From Firmicutes bacterium UBA2116 (GTDB taxonomy: Bacteria > Bacillota > Clostridia > Tissierellales > Sedimentibacteraceae), in assembly GCA_002331025.1 (NCBI GenBank), contig DCYG01000016.1, forward strand, positions 80,799-96,982: a DNA stretch of 16,184 bases, written 5' to 3'. The number at the start of each line of letters is the position of its first letter. The stretch's first letter is position 1. A program made the position numbers and the translations under genes. Positions 12,872 to 16,184 of this stretch are shown here, one piece after another. The notes under the pieces are model-generated. The model was given only the letters and a program-made list of their open reading frames with translations. It searched no databases and was not told the origin of the DNA.

Positions 12872-12911
12872 ATATACATAGGTATGGTAAATCAACTTAG
12901 GAGGTTTAAAA

Positions 12912-14459
12912 TTGCCAAACGAAAAATTAAATGAGCTTAGAGAAAAAATTGAGAATGTAAAATTAGGCGGAGGACAAAAGGCAATCGACAAACAGCATGG
13001 AAGCGGTAAGTTAACAGCAAGAGAAAGGATATTAAGCTTGCTTGATGAAAAAAGCTTCGTGGAAATAGACGCCTTTGTAGAACACAGATGTGTAAACTTT
13101 GGTATGGAAAAGAAGGTGGTTCCCGGTGAAGGTGTAGTTACCGGATACGGAACAATTAACGGAAGATTAGTTTACATATACGCACAGGATTTCACTGTGA
13201 TTGGTGGGTCCTTGGGAGAAATGCATGCAGCTAAAATCGCTAAGACACAAGAGATGGCACTTAGAGTCGGAGCACCTATAATCGGCATAAACGATTCGGG
13301 TGGAGCAAGAATACAAGAAGGTGTAGATGCGCTGTCAGGATACGGAAAAATATTTTACAATAACACGATCAGCTCAGGAGTAATTCCTCAAATTTCAGTA
13401 ATTTTAGGTCCTTGTGCAGGTGGAGCGGTTTATTCTCCGGCTATCACCGACTTTATATTTATGGTTCAAAATACAAGCAAAATGTTTATAACAGGTCCAA
13501 ACGTAATTGAAACTGTTACAGGCGAAAAGGTTTCTCCAGAAAAATTGGGTGGAGCTATGACACATAACAGCATAAGCGGAGTTGCGCATTTTGTTGATGA
13601 TTCGGAAGAAGAATGCATGAATCACATAAAGAAGTTAATAAGCTTTTTACCTCAGAATAATTTAGAATTAACTCCTTCACAGACCGTTTCAGATGACTTG
13701 AACAGAATGGATGAAGTATTAAATGAAATAGTGCCTGATAATCCGAACAGAGCATACGATATGAAGGAAATCATACAGAATTTATCGGATAACGGTGAAT
13801 TTTTAGAATATCAGCCATACTATGCAATGAATATTATTACCGGCTTTATGAGATTAAACGGTTCAAGTATCGGTGTTGTGGCAAGTCAGCCTAAGGTGTT
13901 GGCCGGATGTCTGGATATTAATGCATCTGACAAAGCAGCAAGATTCATAAGAACTTGTGATGCTTTTAATATTCCATTGCTGTCATTAATGGACGTACCG
14001 GGATTTTTACCGGGAACAACTCAGGAGTTTGGTGGAATTATAAGACATGGTGCAAAAATGCTCTATGCATTTTCAGAAGCAACAGTACCAAAGGTAACTG
14101 TTATAACAAGAAAAGCATACGGCGGTTCATATATTGCAATGTGTAACAAAGAATTAGGAGCTGACATGGTATTGGCATGGCCTACGGCTGAAATAGCTGT
14201 TATGGGACCGGAAGGAGCCGCAAATATCATATTTAAGAAAGAAATAGAAGAAGCTGAAGATAAAAATGTAAAACGCAACGAAATGATTGCAGAATATAGA
14301 AATAAGGTAGCAAATCCATATACTGCCGCAGCAAGAGGCTATGTTGATGCAGTTATAGAGCCGGCTGAAACAAGAAAGAGAATAATAAGTGCCTTTGACA
14401 TGTTAGCAGGAAAGAGAGTTTTGAGACCTGAAAAGAAACATGGCAACATACCTCTATAG
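12912..14459 (+). CDS. mmdA: Acyl-CoA carboxyltransferase (methylmalonyl-CoA decarboxylase alpha / PccB-like)
   Basis: This carboxyltransferase subunit of the crotonase fold moves carboxyl between an acyl-CoA (methylmalonyl- or propionyl-CoA) and biotin on a carrier protein. The 515 residues have two halves: the N-terminal half with GGARIQEG (130-137) and GPCAGGAVYSPA (166-177), and the C-terminal half with DVPGFLPG and KAYGGSYIAM, the oxyanion-hole and CoA-binding glycine motifs. The start is TTG at 12912, 7 nt after AGGAGG, giving MPNEKLNELREKIENVKLGGG, typical of the family. It is followed at 11 nt by an OadG/MmdD-like gene and then a biotin carrier, which favours decarboxylase or transcarboxylase over acetyl-CoA carboxylase. 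The membrane beta subunit expected in a Na+-pumping enzyme is absent here, so 12S-type transcarboxylase or PCC roles remain possible. Confidence 0.88.
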   Translation: MPNEKLNELREKIENVKLGGGQKAIDKQHGSGKLTARERILSLLDEKSFVEIDAFVEHRCVNFGMEKKVVPGEGVVTGYGTINGRLVYIYAQDFTVIGGSLGEMHAAKIAKTQEMALRVGAPIIGINDSGGARIQEGVDALSGYGKIFYNNTISSGVIPQISVILGPCAGGAVYSPAITDFIFMVQNTSKMFITGPNVIETVTGEKVSPEKLGGAMTHNSISGVAHFVDDSEEECMNHIKKLISFLPQNNLELTPSQTVSDDLNRMDEVLNEIVPDNPNRAYDMKEIIQNLSDNGEFLEYQPYYAMNIITGFMRLNGSSIGVVASQPKVLAGCLDINASDKAARFIRTCDAFNIPLLSLMDVPGFLPGTTQEFGGIIRHGAKMLYAFSEATVPKVTVITRKAYGGSYIAMCNKELGADMVLAWPTAEIAVMGPEGAANIIFKKEIEEAEDKNVKRNEMIAEYRNKVANPYTAAARGYVDAVIEPAETRKRIISAFDMLAGKRVLRPEKKHGNIPL

Positions 14460-14470
14460 GAGGAAATTAA

Positions 14471-14749
14471 GTGAGTTTTTTTAGTAATTTGTTCAGAAAA
14501 AATAAGGAAGAAGAACTGAGTATAGTCAATACTAATTCTGAAATTGCGGATGAAGATGAGATTACTGCTGTAATTGCGGCTGCAGTTGCTTCAATGGATG
14601 AGGAAGAAGAAACGGTTGCTGCAATAACAGCTGCAATATCATGCATTTTAGGGAAAAGTACGAGTGAATTTATAGTAAGAAACATAACCAGAACGTATGG
14701 ATTGGATTCAGTATGGGCATTAAAGGGCAGGATGAAATTGATGAGATAA
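14471..14749 (+). CDS. Small OadG/MmdD C-terminal-like subunit without membrane segment
   Basis: This 92-residue acidic protein starts at GTG (14471), 7 nt after the AGGAGG that overlaps the mmdA stop. The C-terminal part (ETVAAITAAISCILGKSTSEFIVRNITR) resembles the soluble tail of OadG/MmdD gamma/delta subunits and Veillonella MmdE, which help assemble biotin-dependent decarboxylases. Normal OadG/MmdD begins with a transmembrane helix; here the N-terminus is SFFSNLFRKNKEEE, with no membrane segment. The Ala/Ile-rich helix appears twice in tandem (DEITAVIAAAVASM, then ETVAAITAAISCIL). Its place between the carboxyltransferase and biotin-carrier genes supports an assembly or scaffold role in that complex. 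Family assignment is from pattern and context only. Confidence 0.7.
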   Translation: MSFFSNLFRKNKEEELSIVNTNSEIADEDEITAVIAAAVASMDEEEETVAAITAAISCILGKSTSEFIVRNITRTYGLDSVWALKGRMKLMR

Positions 14750-14765
14750 TTGCAACGGAGGAAAA

Positions 14766-15179
14766 ATGAAGAAATTTAACATCACAGTAAATGGCAAATT
14801 GTATGCAGTAGAGGTAGAAGAAGTCGGAGCAGGACAGGGAGGTTTTACTTACCAACCGGTACAAAGTGTATCACAACCGGCAGTGCAACCACAACCGGCA
14901 ACACAGCCGGCACCGGCAGCTCAGTCAGTTCCCAAAGCAGTAAAGGCACCGGGGGGACCAGTAACAGGTGAATTAATAACAGCACCTATGCCGGGAACAA
15001 TTTTAGATATTAAAGTAACGGAAGGTCAAGCTATAAAGGCAGGGGATGTTGTTTTAATATTAGAAGCAATGAAAATGGAAAATGAAATTGTAGCACCAAA
15101 TGATGGAGTTGTTAATAAAATTCACACAACAAAGTCATCTAATGTGAGCACGGGAGATGCACTTGTAACAATCGGCTAA
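14766..15179 (+). CDS. Biotin carboxyl carrier protein of a decarboxylase/transcarboxylase
   Basis: This 137-residue biotin carrier shuttles carboxyl groups on covalently bound biotin. It begins with the short strand KKFNITVNGKLYAVEVEE, typical of MmdC, OadA tails and the transcarboxylase 1.3S subunit, then a flexible Pro/Ala/Gln-rich linker at about 30-66 with repeated QPA and APA steps, and a biotinyl domain from about 70. The domain has APMPGTI (73-79) and the biotinylation motif EAMKMEN with Lys103, 34 residues from the C-terminus, the canonical distance. GGAGG lies 5-6 nt before the ATG, 16 nt after the previous stop. It is the last gene of the operon, and a terminator follows. MmdC is the likely equivalent; no biotin carboxylase gene is present in the window. 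Confidence 0.92.
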   Translation: MKKFNITVNGKLYAVEVEEVGAGQGGFTYQPVQSVSQPAVQPQPATQPAPAAQSVPKAVKAPGGPVTGELITAPMPGTILDIKVTEGQAIKAGDVVLILEAMKMENEIVAPNDGVVNKIHTTKSSNVSTGDALVTIG

Positions 15180-15195
15180 ATAATTAAATTTTCTT

Positions 15196-15228
15196 AACTC
15201 TTCTTTTCAAAAGAAGAGTTTTCTTTTG
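15196..15228 (+). terminator. Intrinsic terminator of the carboxyltransferase operon
   Basis: A stem AACTCTTCTT (15196-15205) / AAGAAGAGTT (15211-15220) with a 5-nt loop is followed by TTCTTTT. It starts 16 nt after the biotin-carrier stop codon. Confidence 0.85.
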
Positions 15229-15286
15229 TCTAATTATGTGTTAAAATGTAAAACACTATCTTTAGCAAGTATAACAAGGGGAAAAA

Positions 15287-16180
15287 ATGATTAGCAATGA
15301 GGATATTATCAAGCTGCAGTTGATTGACGGATTAGGGAGAAAATCAATCAGCAAAATTTTAAGTTACATAGATTCAAAGAACTTAAAATTAAATAACTTT
15401 TCTGAAATTGTAAAATTGTTGAACAGTATTGGGATAAGAAAAGTACATATTGACATAAACAAAATTGAACAGGAAGCTTTAAGCGTAATTGAGTCATGTA
15501 AGAAGGCTAAATTGAAGATAATAGGAATATATGACAAGGAATATCCTCGTAAGTTAAGAATTATAGAAGATAAACCTTTGGTGTTGTATGTTGATGGTGA
15601 TGAAAATCTGCTTAATCAGAATAATAATATTGCTATTGTCGGAACGAGAAATCCTTCTCAGCAGGGTTACGAAATAAGTTCTATTTTTGCAGAAAAGCTT
15701 ACAGAAGAACAATGCTGTATCGTAAGCGGACTGGCATCCGGTTGTGACGAAGCTGCTCATTACGGCTGCCTGCAGGCAAGCGGAAAGACAGTTGCGGTGA
15801 TTCCTTCCGGTCATTTATATGCTCGGAAAGCAAACAAAGTATTGTATAACAGGATAATTTTAAGCGGAGGAGCAATAGTATCCGAACTGCCTCCTAACTT
15901 AAGGTCACAAAGCTATACATTTATAGACAGAAACAGAATAATTGCAGCCATATCGGATGGAGTTATAGTTATTGAGGGAGGACAAAAAGGCGGAACATCT
16001 CATACGGTCAGATTTGCCTCATCCTACAATAAACCGGTTGCTTATACGATAAGTAACCATTTAAACATTGTACAAACATCATTATCAAATAACAATATAG
16101 AAATTATAGATAGCTTTGAAAAGCTGGTGGAATTTAAAAATAAAATAAAAATAAAATATGTGAACAGCACTGAGGAATAA
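15287..16180 (+). CDS. dprA: DprA/Smf-family protein, short divergent form
   Basis: DprA binds single-stranded DNA and loads RecA during natural transformation. The 297 residues show an N-terminal helix-hairpin-helix (LIDGLGRKSISKIL, 12-25) and the Rossmann DprA core: AIVGTRNPSQQGYEIS (116-131), VSGLASGCDEAAHYGCL (146-162) and FIDRNRIIAAISDGVIVIEG (212-231). Several usual core motifs are altered: the G-x-D/YP loop after AVxG reads IPSGHLYARKANK, SGSLITA is replaced by GGTSHTV, and the AVPG strand end reads AYTIS. There is no C-terminal winged-helix domain. The ATG at 15287 has AAGGGG 5-6 nt upstream, and a weak promoter (TTGTCT, 17 bp, TAAAAC) may lie at about 15226-15254. It is not next to topA, its frequent neighbour. 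It could be a DprA paralogue with a different task. The stop is complete, 4 nt before the window edge. Confidence 0.82.
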   Translation: MISNEDIIKLQLIDGLGRKSISKILSYIDSKNLKLNNFSEIVKLLNSIGIRKVHIDINKIEQEALSVIESCKKAKLKIIGIYDKEYPRKLRIIEDKPLVLYVDGDENLLNQNNNIAIVGTRNPSQQGYEISSIFAEKLTEEQCCIVSGLASGCDEAAHYGCLQASGKTVAVIPSGHLYARKANKVLYNRIILSGGAIVSELPPNLRSQSYTFIDRNRIIAAISDGVIVIEGGQKGGTSHTVRFASSYNKPVAYTISNHLNIVQTSLSNNNIEIIDSFEKLVEFKNKIKIKYVNSTEE

Positions 16181-16184
16181 AAAT

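Noticed and set aside
13404..13755. Reverse-strand frames inside the carboxyltransferase gene and similar frames opposite other genes
   Set aside because: They lie entirely inside well-supported genes, have no ribosome-binding site, and have low-complexity or non-family translations.

Overview
The window is about 16 kb of a low-GC, AT-rich bacterial chromosome, almost certainly an anaerobic, spore-capable member of the Bacillota (Clostridia sensu lato). The evidence is Gram-positive-type Shine-Dalgarno sites with frequent TTG/GTG starts, a CIRCE (HrcA) operator in front of htpG, a biotin-dependent acyl-CoA carboxyltransferase/decarboxylase cluster, and proteins with SpoIID-like and peptidoglycan-binding domains. 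Genus-level placement is not possible from sequence reading alone. No rRNA, tRNA, CRISPR array, transposase or phage gene was found.

Layout, left to right. (1) The 3' part of an ABC-F ATPase gene (+), cut by the window edge. (2) A cold-shock gene (+) flanked on both sides by near-identical 30-bp-arm palindromic repeats; the second copy abuts the ribosome-binding site of a farnesyl/geranylgeranyl-diphosphate synthase gene, ispA (+). (3) murC (-), convergent with ispA. (4) A + strand run tsaE-tsaB-rimI-vanY: tRNA t6A synthesis proteins, an N-acetyltransferase and a membrane-anchored D-Ala-D-Ala carboxypeptidase. (5) A - strand block: htpG with a CIRCE operator, then uppP from its own promoter. 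(6) A - strand three-gene operon (12754 to 9942): a carboxypeptidase-regulatory-like beta-sandwich protein and two related proteins with triple peptidoglycan-binding domains, one carrying a SpoIID-like domain. None has a visible signal peptide. (7) A + strand operon: carboxyltransferase (mmdA-like), a small OadG/MmdD-like protein without a membrane segment, and a biotin carrier protein. (8) A short, divergent dprA-like gene running to the right edge.

Several genes share a cell-envelope theme. IspA makes the allylic precursor of undecaprenyl phosphate, UppP recycles the pyrophosphate form, MurC builds the UDP-MurNAc-peptide precursor, VanY trims D-Ala, and the SpoIID/PG-binding operon probably acts on spore or cell-wall peptidoglycan. 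The mmd-like operon would carry carboxyl groups on biotin between acyl-CoA substrates, but its membrane (Na+ pump) subunit is not in the window.

The most unusual thing I see is a family of degenerate 11-bp tandem repeats at three gene boundaries (about 2664-2799, 4367-4409, 7884-7968). In all complete A-locus units four positions are invariant (C6, A8, T9, G11). At two loci the units are arranged as inverted arrays around a terminator-like hairpin, and at both of these a unit supplies the gene's TAG stop codon in the same phase (MurC and HtpG). I do not recognise this as a described element.
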